Source: an uncultured Saprospiraceae bacterium (GTDB taxonomy: Bacteria > Bacteroidota > Bacteroidia > Chitinophagales > Saprospiraceae). Taken from it: a stretch of 64,000 nt of DNA. The stretch lies in NCBI GenBank assembly GCA_938015435.1, contig CALLPN010000042.1:1-64000 (forward strand). The letters are read 5' to 3'. Positions 26,678 to 35,244 of this stretch are shown piece by piece (position 1 is the stretch's first letter; every line of letters begins with the position of its first letter). Below the pieces are notes generated by a model. That model had not been told where the DNA came from. It saw nothing but the letters and a program-made list of their open reading frames with translations, and did not search any database. Made by a program: the position numbers and the translations under genes.

Positions 26678-29563
26678 CTATTGTTGTGGTAGAGATATTT
26701 TGGACATATCATCTTTCTGAGTCAGACTCTTAACATTAGTAGCAGTAAAGCTTTTTACAATGATCGTCCCACCGCCAAATTCTGGTTTTTTGCGATAAGC
26801 AGCGAAACCTTGATTACAATTTTTCATATCTAAATTCGTAACAGTCACTAGAGATAGATCTTTGGACGCAATACCAATTACTGCACCATCGATATAGACG
26901 TCCTTTACTTTTAAGGTAGCTTGTTCTCCGGCACTTATTCCTTTATCTCCGATATTCTCTAATCTGAGATTAGAAATCTCAACGACGCTACCAGAGTAAT
27001 CTACCGCATCGTTTCCAGTATGGTGAAAATATGAATCACTAATACTGCCTTTACAGAAATCACTATCAAATCCATCGGCAAACGTATGATTGATATTTAA
27101 TTTTCGGATATTGAATGTAGACCTTATTACGTTCAATGCGTCTTCACAATGATTATTACTAATCGTAACATTTACCATATCTAAATCAGACTCATAGAAA
27201 GTGATAGCTCCTGTCAATTGCCATTCGTTTTCTTCTAATGTATTGAGATTGTCTATCGTAGTGTAGGCGAGAACAGATTTTTTCTCAGCTTGTAGTATAG
27301 TTACTCCTTGAGCAGATTGATCGCTTGACTTTATAATAATCGGAGCATCAGCATGACCTATCGATCGTAAAGCCCCATAGATAAGGATATAAGACTTGTT
27401 TACTAAGTCTATCTCTGTACCTTCACTAAGTACAAGGGTATACCCTTTAGGAAGTAGGAGAGGAGACTTTAATTGATATCTTCCAGGCTTTATTACTAAT
27501 TGATTGTCCGTCAAAGAATAATCTTCTTTTTGGAATGGTATTACAGGCTTCTGACTAGGTTCATATCGACTGATCAGGTTTTCTGGATTATTCCATTTTC
27601 TTATAGTTGAGTAAAAGACCTCATCGCTTCCAGACAATTTATAATGTACGTAACTGTGTGAAGCATCTACCTGAATAGAGGTGTAATTTGCAGGTTGATT
27701 ACGTGCATTACTATTGATTAGGAAGACATCTGCGGATACATCTCTCCAAACCTTATTATCACTACTACCTATTACTTCGATAGGGACAGGATGAAAGTTA
27801 GACACGTTGATACTCGTAGATTGTTCAGAATCGCGATAAGCTTTTATCGACATTTCGTTCCGAGGTTGGATGTTTTTGTGGATCAATCTTGCGCGTTTCC
27901 TTATTTCCGCCTTATCGAGACTATAGTTAGTTGCGGTATAATTGGAGATTAGTAATTCTAATTCACTTATTTCTTTCGCCTCCTCTTTTAGAAGTTCATT
28001 GATATAATCATCTCCAGAGTATTTTCTCAAGGCTGGAACATAGAATTTGTTGAATTCAGGGTCTTTGTATATAAAATTATAAAAAGCGCTCCAATCGTTG
28101 TCAGGAATTCCAGATTTGAATTCACCGAAGAATAGATGAGAGTATACCCTGAGTGATCCGTTTTCTGTAAAACCATCAAACCCGATAGGTTCTAGTTTTC
28201 GTGTGATTGCATTATAGTAAAACCTCATATTATGCCATATAAATGCATGGCCACCATTAAATATATCTGTGATCGCGAAGTATTTGGCTAATAGCTCCAT
28301 GTCGAAGATCTCAGCCGCGGTTGCCTTTCTATCTTTAAAAGCATTGAGAAGGTTCTGTGCATGCAAAAATTGTTCTTTGAGTTTTGGATTTTTGAGGGTC
28401 TTCTTTTCTCCAAAAGGGAGTATGTCTGAGTTATTGATAGATGTCTCAAATACATCAGGATGCTCTTCGCGACTGTTGAGTATTCTCTGACTCCAAAGAT
28501 ATTCGTCACTCAACTTGATAATAACACCTTCACGTCTGTTGCGGTATTCTGCTATTTGCTTTTCGAAGTGCTCTTCATAAGCATAGAGTACAGGTTTTTG
28601 GTCATTCTGGATGAGGCGAACAAACCCATACCTTGGAGTAATGACATCTACTTTTTCTAGAGCTTTATGATAGATCCATTCATCCAGATATGATCTAGTA
28701 TTAGGGTTTTGTAATGAAAATGTTTGCATTCTTTTCCAAGCTTTATCACTGGGCATCTTGATTCTATATGACCAATAATCGCCTTTGAGGTGATCCGTCC
28801 AATCTCCTTTAAGTCTTAACTTGATATCGATTCCATCTTTATCATCTTCAGTAAACTTAGCTTTGACCCAGTCATCATCTGCGGATACAAGTAAGCCTTT
28901 ACTAAGTGCTTCGTTTCTTTTTTTATTTAGTTTGTTGAGCGCTTTATGATCTAGATACAAGTGAAGTTGAGTATGATTAATATCTCTATTGGGTATTAGT
29001 GGTTTTATAATAATAGATAGATCATCAAAATAAGCGATACTTTCTTCGTTGCCGAGATATGGAAATATAGAAACTTTTTTGACCTGAGTCGTATCATCTA
29101 TAGCAAATTCCAATTCTAGCGTTTCCCAACCATTTTCATCTACGTTAGTGGCGGTACTTGTTTGTTTATATCCAGCGCTTATTGGATCCATACTTATCGC
29201 AAGTGCAGAGTGCTCACTATTGTTAGTCTTTCTTTTAATTTGTACTTGATATCGAGTACCTGGAGCTGGTGATTCTATCACATAGCTCATACCATATTTA
29301 TGTTTCGCATGAAGTTTGCTAGAAAAATTTCCAGAGTAGCTTTCTTCATTACTCTGGGTAGCTGAATTGGAAAATTTATTTCCATTAGTTACAAATTCTT
29401 CCGCGAGTATCGATTCGGCATCACAAACGATAGACTTGTATTCTACGGTCTCGTATTTGTCTTGTGTTATCGTAATATATGCGATCCCCATCAAGATTAA
29501 AGTAGCGATGATCCATAAATATGGAATATTGTACTTTTTTGAAGTGTTACCTTTTAATATCAT
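26678..29563 (-). CDS. CotH kinase-like protein with C-terminal beta-helix, membrane anchored
   Basis: 961 residues. One N-terminal transmembrane helix (about 14-31), then a jelly-roll-like region (about 50-190), then a CotH-type kinase domain (about 200-560) with LRLKGDWTDHLKG, YRIKMPSDKAW, AYEEHFEKQIAEYRNRREGVIIKL and DIFNGGHAFIWHNMRFYYNAITRKLEPIGFDGFTENG; the latter holds the conserved Asn/Asp pair of the metal site. The C-terminus (about 690-940) is a right-handed beta-helix (ISNNHCEDALNVIRS, ISDSYFHHTGNDAVDYSG). CotH proteins phosphorylate spore-coat proteins in Bacillus. The start overlaps the DUF4956 stop by 4 bp. The likely site of action is the periplasmic or outer face. Confidence 0.88.
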   Translation of the reverse strand: MILKGNTSKKYNIPYLWIIATLILMGIAYITITQDKYETVEYKSIVCDAESILAEEFVTNGNKFSNSATQSNEESYSGNFSSKLHAKHKYGMSYVIESPAPGTRYQVQIKRKTNNSEHSALAISMDPISAGYKQTSTATNVDENGWETLELEFAIDDTTQVKKVSIFPYLGNEESIAYFDDLSIIIKPLIPNRDINHTQLHLYLDHKALNKLNKKRNEALSKGLLVSADDDWVKAKFTEDDKDGIDIKLRLKGDWTDHLKGDYWSYRIKMPSDKAWKRMQTFSLQNPNTRSYLDEWIYHKALEKVDVITPRYGFVRLIQNDQKPVLYAYEEHFEKQIAEYRNRREGVIIKLSDEYLWSQRILNSREEHPDVFETSINNSDILPFGEKKTLKNPKLKEQFLHAQNLLNAFKDRKATAAEIFDMELLAKYFAITDIFNGGHAFIWHNMRFYYNAITRKLEPIGFDGFTENGSLRVYSHLFFGEFKSGIPDNDWSAFYNFIYKDPEFNKFYVPALRKYSGDDYINELLKEEAKEISELELLISNYTATNYSLDKAEIRKRARLIHKNIQPRNEMSIKAYRDSEQSTSINVSNFHPVPIEVIGSSDNKVWRDVSADVFLINSNARNQPANYTSIQVDASHSYVHYKLSGSDEVFYSTIRKWNNPENLISRYEPSQKPVIPFQKEDYSLTDNQLVIKPGRYQLKSPLLLPKGYTLVLSEGTEIDLVNKSYILIYGALRSIGHADAPIIIKSSDQSAQGVTILQAEKKSVLAYTTIDNLNTLEENEWQLTGAITFYESDLDMVNVTISNNHCEDALNVIRSTFNIRKLNINHTFADGFDSDFCKGSISDSYFHHTGNDAVDYSGSVVEISNLRLENIGDKGISAGEQATLKVKDVYIDGAVIGIASKDLSLVTVTNLDMKNCNQGFAAYRKKPEFGGGTIIVKSFTATNVKSLTQKDDMSKISLPQQ

Positions 29564-30234
29564 AGTAATAGGTCAGGCTGCTCTACAAAAGAAATGTTGG
29601 CTTGCTTATCGATTGCTTGGATAGTATTCAAAATGGTTTGAAGTTGACCTGGATTATCTATCGTGCAGTAATAACTAGCATGAAGGCCATTCGAGTTACT
29701 ATCTACTCTTTTAATTTCTAGATATGTAGTAAGAGGTTCTAAAGCTTCATTAAGAATAGAAATATCAGTTAATGAAGTGTTGATATTTAAAAAGGATTTG
29801 TTAGTTACAGTTCCTTTGTTTTTAGCTAAGCGCGAATTTAGATAGAGTATGGGTAAGATGAGTATAAAACTCGCTACAGCCATTAATGGTTTATTAGCTC
29901 CACCCATCAATCCTAGTCCTATTATTAGAAATAACATCGTAAGTTCTTCAGGATCTTTGATCGCGGATCTAAACCTTACAATAGATAATGCACCCACTAG
30001 ACCCAGAGAGAGAGCTATTGAGGACTTTATGACTGCGATTATTAATAGTGTACCTACGGCTAAAGGAATAAAATTGTTTGAAAATTTTCTACGATCGGAG
30101 ATGGCTCTACCATATTTTATGTAGAAAATTTTTATCAGATAGGCTATAACAGTAACTATAAGGAGATTAAGGATGAATTCCCAAATGTTGATGGTACTAT
30201 TAAAGTCTGAAAGATACTTTTCGAAATCAAGCAT
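29560..30234 (-). CDS. DUF4956 membrane protein
   Basis: 224 residues and first gene of the operon. Hydrophobic helices occur near 17-37, 53-75, 95-113 and 115-132. The diagnostic DUF4956 segment ALSIVRFRSAIKDPEELTMLFLIIGLGLMGGAN (about 82-114) is complete. The C-terminal 80 residues form a soluble ferredoxin-like domain. The family has no established function but repeatedly neighbours VTC and CotH genes, as here. The stop overlaps the CotH start by 4 bp. Confidence 0.9.
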   Translation of the reverse strand: MLDFEKYLSDFNSTINIWEFILNLLIVTVIAYLIKIFYIKYGRAISDRRKFSNNFIPLAVGTLLIIAVIKSSIALSLGLVGALSIVRFRSAIKDPEELTMLFLIIGLGLMGGANKPLMAVASFILILPILYLNSRLAKNKGTVTNKSFLNINTSLTDISILNEALEPLTTYLEIKRVDSNSNGLHASYYCTIDNPGQLQTILNTIQAIDKQANISFVEQPDLLL

Positions 30235-30254
30235 AATATTTTCAAGGTTTGGCT

Positions 30255-30262
30255 CAAAGCTA
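30255..30262 (-). promoter_or_regulatory. Possible -7 box of the DUF4956/CotH/VTC operon
   Basis: On the minus strand TAGCTTTG matches TAnnTTTG and sits 21 bp before the DUF4956 start codon. No convincing -33 TTG is found at the expected distance, so this is a weak call. Confidence 0.35.
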
Positions 30263-30430
30263 AGTATTGCTACTAATTTGAATGTGATCTGAAGGATAAT
30301 ATTTGAAAGGCAGCTAAAATAAATCTTAACTATGGATCAAATTCATACTTATTTACCTTTAAAAAACGGAATACTCTTAGAAATGACACGAACGGCGTTA
30401 GAAAACGCAGTGCCGAGAGGGGGTAAATTA

Positions 30431-30458
30431 GAAATGGCCACCTCTCGGTAGCCATTTC
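30431..30458 (-). terminator. Hairpin terminator after the histone H1-like gene
   Basis: GAAATGGC (30431-30438) and GCCATTTC (30451-30458) pair. On the minus strand the stem extends to 12 bp, with one wobble, and is closed by a GAGA tetraloop, followed by a short TAATTT tail. It lies about 30 bp after the stop of the minus-strand gene. Confidence 0.75.
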
Positions 30459-30486
30459 AATTTTGTTCTGTACGCTGAAATAAGAA

Positions 30487-31095
30487 TTACTTCTTCTTTC
30501 TCTTAGCTGTAGTCTTTCTTTTAGCAGGAGACTTCTTCGCAGCAACTTTTTTCTTTGCTGTTGCTTTTTTAGCTGTAGTTTTTTTAGCGGCAGCTTTTTT
30601 CTTAGCAGGAGCAGCTTTTTTAGCTGTTGCTTTTTTCTTAGCAGGCGCTTTTTTAGCAGACTTCTTTGCAGCAGCTGCAGCTTTCTTAGCTTTAGCAGCT
30701 TCTCTTTTCTTAGCAGCAGCAGCTTTTTTCTTAGCAGCAGCTGCAGCTTTCTTAGCTTTAGCAGCTTCTCTTTTCTTAGCAGCGGCAGCTTTCTTTTTGG
30801 CAGCAGCAGCAGTTCTCTTAGCTAGAGCGGCAGCTTTTTTCTTAGCTTTAGCAGCTTCTTTCTTAGCTATTGCAGCAGCTTTCTTAGCGGCAATTGCAGC
30901 AACTTTCTTTGCAGCAGCTTCTTTAGCCCTTGCAGCAGCAGCTTTAGCTCTTTCAGCAGCAGCCTTTTTTCTTTCAGCAGCAGCTTTCTTTTTGGCAGCA
31001 GCAGCAGTTTTTAGTTCAGATTTAAGTTGTGCTTCTAGCTTTTTAAGTTCAGCCTTTGCACTTCTGATCTGTGCTTTTAATTTAGTCGTACTCAT
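30487..31095 (-). CDS. Lys/Ala-rich histone H1-like protein
   Basis: 202 residues. The first 30 form a normal heptad-like helix (TTKLKAQIRSAKAELKKLEAQLKSEL), probably a coiled coil. Everything after is almost only Ala and Lys with some Arg and Glu, then a Pro-containing KKAPAKKKATAKKAAP tail like eukaryotic H1 C-termini and the bacterial AlgP/HC1/Hq1 group. A 22-residue block (66 bp) is duplicated at 30668 and 30734. Such proteins bind DNA without sequence specificity and compact the nucleoid. The opposite strand is open by codon bias only. Followed by its own terminator; a probable single-gene unit. Confidence 0.85.
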   Translation of the reverse strand: MSTTKLKAQIRSAKAELKKLEAQLKSELKTAAAAKKKAAAERKKAAAERAKAAAARAKEAAAKKVAAIAAKKAAAIAKKEAAKAKKKAAALAKRTAAAAKKKAAAAKKREAAKAKKAAAAAKKKAAAAKKREAAKAKKAAAAAKKSAKKAPAKKKATAKKAAPAKKKAAAKKTTAKKATAKKKVAAKKSPAKRKTTAKRKKK

Positions 31096-31796
31096 AATAG
31101 TAATGATGTTAATTTATCCCAGTCACATTTTTTAACTGGATTGTTCAATATTGAAATGATAAACACGAGTCTTAAGATCTCTAAGTTATGTATAGCAATT
31201 TTGATTCCGAAAATCATAATGCTACTAATTCAGTTTACTTATTACTCTTTTTTATTTTGATGCTGCAAAATTAAATTAAAAAAGTTAATAACACGTATAA
31301 ATTTCAACTTCGTTATTTTGCGATCATTGATTGGACTACATTCTTACATTTAAGTCACGAAAATGGCACTTTTAAAGAGCCTTTTTTAGAAATTAGGTTC
31401 AGGGATAATTCGATTTGCTTCTTTCTTAATGTTAACCAATGTTCTTCGAAATAAAAATACTCAGAAGAGTTATTAGAAAAGCATTAAATATTATTCATTC
31501 GATTTAGGATTGTTGGTCCTCTCGATATATCAATATTACAGCAGTCAATAATTTTATTAGCTATTTTTTTAAATTAAAAATGTAGGCGGCTCACCAAATT
31601 ATTCGTCTTGTTTAAGTTTCAATGGACATATTCTTCATGTTCTTCTGAAAAGACTTTTGACTTTGGTTTATTTGTAGTCATAGAATGTAGCATCTGATTT
31701 TAATTAGCTTACTTTCTTTAAGATGAATAACAACTAATCGATTGCTGATAAGACTCCTCCAAATGACTACCTTCACGACTCAACATTATAGCTACA
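31096..31796. other. Long AT-rich divergent intergenic region
   Basis: It separates the H1-like gene from the radical SAM gene. CAAAATTA at 31266-31273 is a -7 box match for the minus strand, which would give the H1-like gene a leader of about 165 bases; no -33 element fits well. A weak 3+3-bp hairpin followed by six T sits at 31364-31387 and could end a small transcript. No coding frame is convincing. Confidence 0.4.
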
Positions 31797-33998
31797 TTGT
31801 CAGACTTACTCCTTATAACGCCACCGTTTACTCAGTTGAACACTCCTTATCCGGCAACAGCATACCTCAAAGGGTTCCTAAACACCAAAGACATTTCTAG
31901 TTTTCAAATAGATCTAGGTATAGAAGTCATACTTGGACTGTTCTCTACTGATGGCTTGCGACAGATATTTGATTTTGCGATAGAGAATGATACGATAGTA
32001 AGCGATAATGCACGCAGAATATTTACACTAAGAGAGGATTACATTCAAACGATTGATGAGGTTATACTATTTCTTCAGGGAAAAAATCAAACCTTTGCAC
32101 GACAGATATGTACTGATAATTTTCTGCCACAAGCAAATCGATTACTTAATATTCAAGATACAGATTGGGCATTTGGTTCGATGGGAATACAAGATCATGC
32201 AAAACATATTGCCACTCTTTACTTAGAAGATCTATCTGATTTTATTGTGGAGTGTATTGATGATCAATTTGGTTTTAGTAGATATGCTGAGCGATTAGGC
32301 CGAAGTGCAAATAGTTTTGATGAATTATACGATAGTTTACAAGAAGAAAATACTTATATAGATGATATAACATTGGCAATTCTTCTTACCCATATGGAGA
32401 AGGTTCAACCCAAACTTGTTTGCTTTTCGGTTCCGTTTCCTGGTAATCTATACAGCGCATTCAGATGTGCACAATTTATACAGTCAAAATATCCGCATGT
32501 GAAGGTCGCAATGGGCGGTGGATTCCCTAATACTGAACTTAGAAGTGTAAGTGATGTGAGAGTGTTTGAATTTTTCGATTATATCACATTGGATGATGGA
32601 GAACTACCGATAGAATTATTAGTGTCAAATGTTTTAGATCGATCTGAAACCAATCCTAACATTGGATTCTATAAAAGAACATTCCTTTTGGAAAAAAAGG
32701 AAGTAGTTTATAATAATTTTTCCATCAGACAAGATTACAAACAGGTAGATGTTGGTACGCCAGATTATGATGATCTACTTCTCGATAAATATATATCGGT
32801 GATAGAGGTTGCTAATCCTATGCATAGCTTATGGAGTGATGGCAGATGGAATAAATTGACGATGGCTCATGGTTGCTATTGGGGGAAGTGCACATTTTGT
32901 GATGTTTCACTGGATTATATCGGTAAGTATGAACCAGTAACCGCTTCTATGCTCGTTGATCGTATGGAAGTCATGATCTCACAGACCGGCGAAAATGGAT
33001 TTCATTTTGTAGATGAAGCCGCTCCGCCGGCACTTATGCGAGCAGTGGCGATAGAGATTATTAGACGCAAACTAATATTGACATGGTGGACTAATATTCG
33101 TTTTGAAAAGAGCTTTACCAGAGATCTTTGTCTTTTATTAAAAGCATCTGGCTGTATCGCAGTATCAGGCGGATTAGAAGTAGCTTCCGATAGGCTCTTA
33201 GATTTGATCCAAAAAGGAGTGACGGTTGAACAAGTGGCTCAAGTCACTCGTAATTTTACAGAAGCAGGTGTCATGGTACATTCATATCTAATGTATGGAT
33301 ATCCGACACAGACTATTCAAGAAACGGTTGACAGTTTGGAGATGGTAAGGCAACTTTTGGAAAATGGTGTGATCCAATCTGGATTCTGGCATCAGTTTGC
33401 ACTTACGGCTCATAGTCCTGTCGGATTAGCACCATCAGATTATGGAATCGAACCGCATTACGCAGAGATTACTTTTGCTAATAATGATGTGGCTTTTACG
33501 GATAGTACAGGAATCGATCATCAGATATTTAGTGAAGGCTTACGGAAGTCTTTATTTAATTATATGCATGGTATCTGCTTTGATTATGATCTTCAAGAAT
33601 GGTTTGATTTCGAAATTCCGAAATCAAGTATCGCTCCTGATTATATAATTAACTGTATCGAATCAGAACCATATCCTCAAGTGAAGTCTTCTTCTAAGAT
33701 CGTATGGTTAGGTAATATGCCAACGATAGCTGTTTTTGAAAATAAAATTAAAGGAAAGCAGATAGAATATACGCAAATGACATTTCATGATAAGAGATCT
33801 ACTCATGAGATATCAATGCCATCCAGTCAAGCGGATTGGTTAATCGATAATCTAGAAAATCTAAAAATAGGAGAGGGCAGTGTAATAACTTATGGTCAAT
33901 TGAAATCTAGTTATGAAAAAGGACTAGATGATTTTACTCTATTTTGGTTTGGAGATGAAATGAATGCGATGAGAGAGATTGGATTATTAGTATTGTAA
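31797..33998 (+). CDS. B12-binding-domain radical SAM protein
   Basis: 733 residues from a TTG start; no ATG fits in frame, and MSDLLLITPPFTQLNTPYPA is the usual first strand of this family. Residues about 1-290 form a cobalamin-binding-like Rossmann domain (HVKVAMGGGFPNTELR, FDYITLDDGELPIELLV). The radical SAM barrel carries the iron-sulfur ligands Cys360, Cys365 and Cys368 in GCYWGKCTFC; the spacing is C-x4-C-x2-C, one residue longer than canonical. SGGLEVASDRLLDLIQKGV and SYLMYGYPTQT bind SAM. The C-terminal 200 residues are unassigned. These enzymes often methylate or rearrange unreactive carbons. It stands alone, with no substrate gene adjacent. Confidence 0.88.
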   Translation: MSDLLLITPPFTQLNTPYPATAYLKGFLNTKDISSFQIDLGIEVILGLFSTDGLRQIFDFAIENDTIVSDNARRIFTLREDYIQTIDEVILFLQGKNQTFARQICTDNFLPQANRLLNIQDTDWAFGSMGIQDHAKHIATLYLEDLSDFIVECIDDQFGFSRYAERLGRSANSFDELYDSLQEENTYIDDITLAILLTHMEKVQPKLVCFSVPFPGNLYSAFRCAQFIQSKYPHVKVAMGGGFPNTELRSVSDVRVFEFFDYITLDDGELPIELLVSNVLDRSETNPNIGFYKRTFLLEKKEVVYNNFSIRQDYKQVDVGTPDYDDLLLDKYISVIEVANPMHSLWSDGRWNKLTMAHGCYWGKCTFCDVSLDYIGKYEPVTASMLVDRMEVMISQTGENGFHFVDEAAPPALMRAVAIEIIRRKLILTWWTNIRFEKSFTRDLCLLLKASGCIAVSGGLEVASDRLLDLIQKGVTVEQVAQVTRNFTEAGVMVHSYLMYGYPTQTIQETVDSLEMVRQLLENGVIQSGFWHQFALTAHSPVGLAPSDYGIEPHYAEITFANNDVAFTDSTGIDHQIFSEGLRKSLFNYMHGICFDYDLQEWFDFEIPKSSIAPDYIINCIESEPYPQVKSSSKIVWLGNMPTIAVFENKIKGKQIEYTQMTFHDKRSTHEISMPSSQADWLIDNLENLKIGEGSVITYGQLKSSYEKGLDDFTLFWFGDEMNAMREIGLLVL

Positions 33999-34206
33999 AG
34001 ATGGAAGTACTAGAAAGTAAAATTTAAAATAATGTAGTAATTACCGAATTTAGTAATATTTACAAGGTTCAAAAAATCTAAATGATGGTGGATATTGATT
34101 AATGTCATCTTTTTCAAAGCCATGAGCAATCAATCACTACTTGCTTAGGAGTCTCATGGAAGCTGTCACGCCAAAAAAAGTAAAGTCCAACGTAATGGTG
34201 CGCACT

Positions 34207-34252
34207 ATTTTACTTCTACACTTGTAGAAGTAAAATAATTGTTCTATGTTTG
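34207..34252 (+). promoter_or_regulatory. BlaI-type operator overlapping the promoter
   Basis: A perfect inverted repeat with 14-bp arms and a 2-bp centre spans 34207-34236 and contains the TACA...TGTA core typical of BlaI/MecI operators. A -33 TTG (34222-34224) lies inside it, and TATGTTTG, a full -7 match, lies at 34245-34252 with 20 bp between. Binding would block transcription of blaI-blaR1. Confidence 0.85.
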
Positions 34253-34273
34253 TAGAGCAACAATCTTAATGCC

Positions 34274-34639
34274 ATGCAACTATCTAATAGCGAAGAACAA
34301 CTCATGAATCATCTTTGGGATCTAGATCCAGCTTTTATGAAAGATCTGATTCAACAATACGATGATCCTAAGCCAGCTCAAACCACAATCGCAACATTAT
34401 TGAAGCGAATGCAGGACAAAGGATATATAGATTATATCACGGAAGGTAGATCGCGAAAGTATAATGCCTTAGTATCAAAAGAGGATTATGTAGCGGGTCG
34501 CTTCCAGGGATTTGTCAAAAGTTTTTTCGGAGATAGTTCTGTACAGTTTGCTTCGTTTTTTGCTCAATCGAATACGATGAGTAAGGACGAATTACAGAAA
34601 CTACGAAGTATGATTGATCAGGAAATCAAAAAGAAGTAA
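34274..34639 (+). CDS. BlaI/MecI/CopY family transcriptional repressor
   Basis: 121 residues, the standard length. The winged helix is clear: LSNSEEQLMNHLWDLDPAFMKDLIQQY, then AQTTIATLLKRMQDKGYIDYITEGRSRKYNALVSKEDY. The C-terminal helix (about 85-119) should dimerise. In the family, repression is relieved when the partner BlaR1 protease responds to a signal. It sits directly after a large palindromic operator and 2 bp before the blaR1-like gene, which is interrupted, so signalling in this copy may be lost or altered. Confidence 0.94.
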   Translation: MQLSNSEEQLMNHLWDLDPAFMKDLIQQYDDPKPAQTTIATLLKRMQDKGYIDYITEGRSRKYNALVSKEDYVAGRFQGFVKSFFGDSSVQFASFFAQSNTMSKDELQKLRSMIDQEIKKK

Positions 34640-34641
34640 TC

Positions 34642-35244
34642 ATGATCGGATATCTAATAAAATCGACAGTTTGTCTAGCAATCGTATTACTCGTATATCT
34701 ATTGGCATTAGAGCGAGAAAAGATGCACAGATTCAATAGGGTTTACTTACTTCTAGGATTAGTATTATCATTGATCATTCCTTTTCTACCCAATGGTGAG
34801 GTAGTGCACCAAACATATGCTTCCGATCCTGTGATTTTTAATGAAATGAGTAGTGTTATCATTCAATCATCGGTAGCAGAAGTTCAATCTTTTGCTTGGT
34901 TCAGTTGGGAAAGGCTAATCGTTGCCGCTTATAGCCTTGTGTTATTTGTATTGCTGATTAGATTCGCGAAGAATGTATCTCGATTGATCTACAAAGCCAT
35001 TCAAAATCCTAAAGAGAAATGCCATGAAGCACAATTGGTATTACTAAAGGAAGAAACATTACCGCATACTTTCTTAGGTTATATATATGTGAACGAAAAG
35101 GAATATCGAAATGGAAGTATCGACGAAAAGCTACTTGCTCACGAATACGCACATGCAGTACAAAAGCATAGTTGGGATGTGATCATAGTAGAATTATTGA
35201 AAACGATCTTTTGGTTCAATCCTATAATGATACTTTATAAGTGA
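34642..35244 (+). pseudogene. BlaR1-like M56 metallopeptidase, 5' part before an in-frame TGA
   Basis: 200 residues with three hydrophobic helices (about 5-20, 31-47, 92-109) and the zinc motif HEYAH at 167-171. The frame stops at TGA 35242-35244, directly after NPIMILYK. The next codons in the same frame read VIQLNHEFLADEAV, exactly what follows in intact M56 proteins and including the third zinc-ligand region. The stop therefore cuts the catalytic domain. A single C-to-T change of CGA (Arg) would explain it; a sequencing error or readthrough are alternatives. As it stands the encoded fragment should be inactive. Confidence 0.85.

Noticed and set aside
30330..30545. Minus-strand frame after the H1-like gene
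   Set aside because: It reads through the terminator hairpin and overlaps the H1 3' end in another frame; no domain.
30797..31135. Plus-strand Ala-rich frame opposite the H1-like gene
   Set aside because: It is the complement of Lys/Ala codons and is open only because of composition.
35242..35244. TGA as a selenocysteine codon
   Set aside because: M56 proteins have no Cys or Sec at this place, and I see no convincing selenocysteine-insertion hairpin directly after it.
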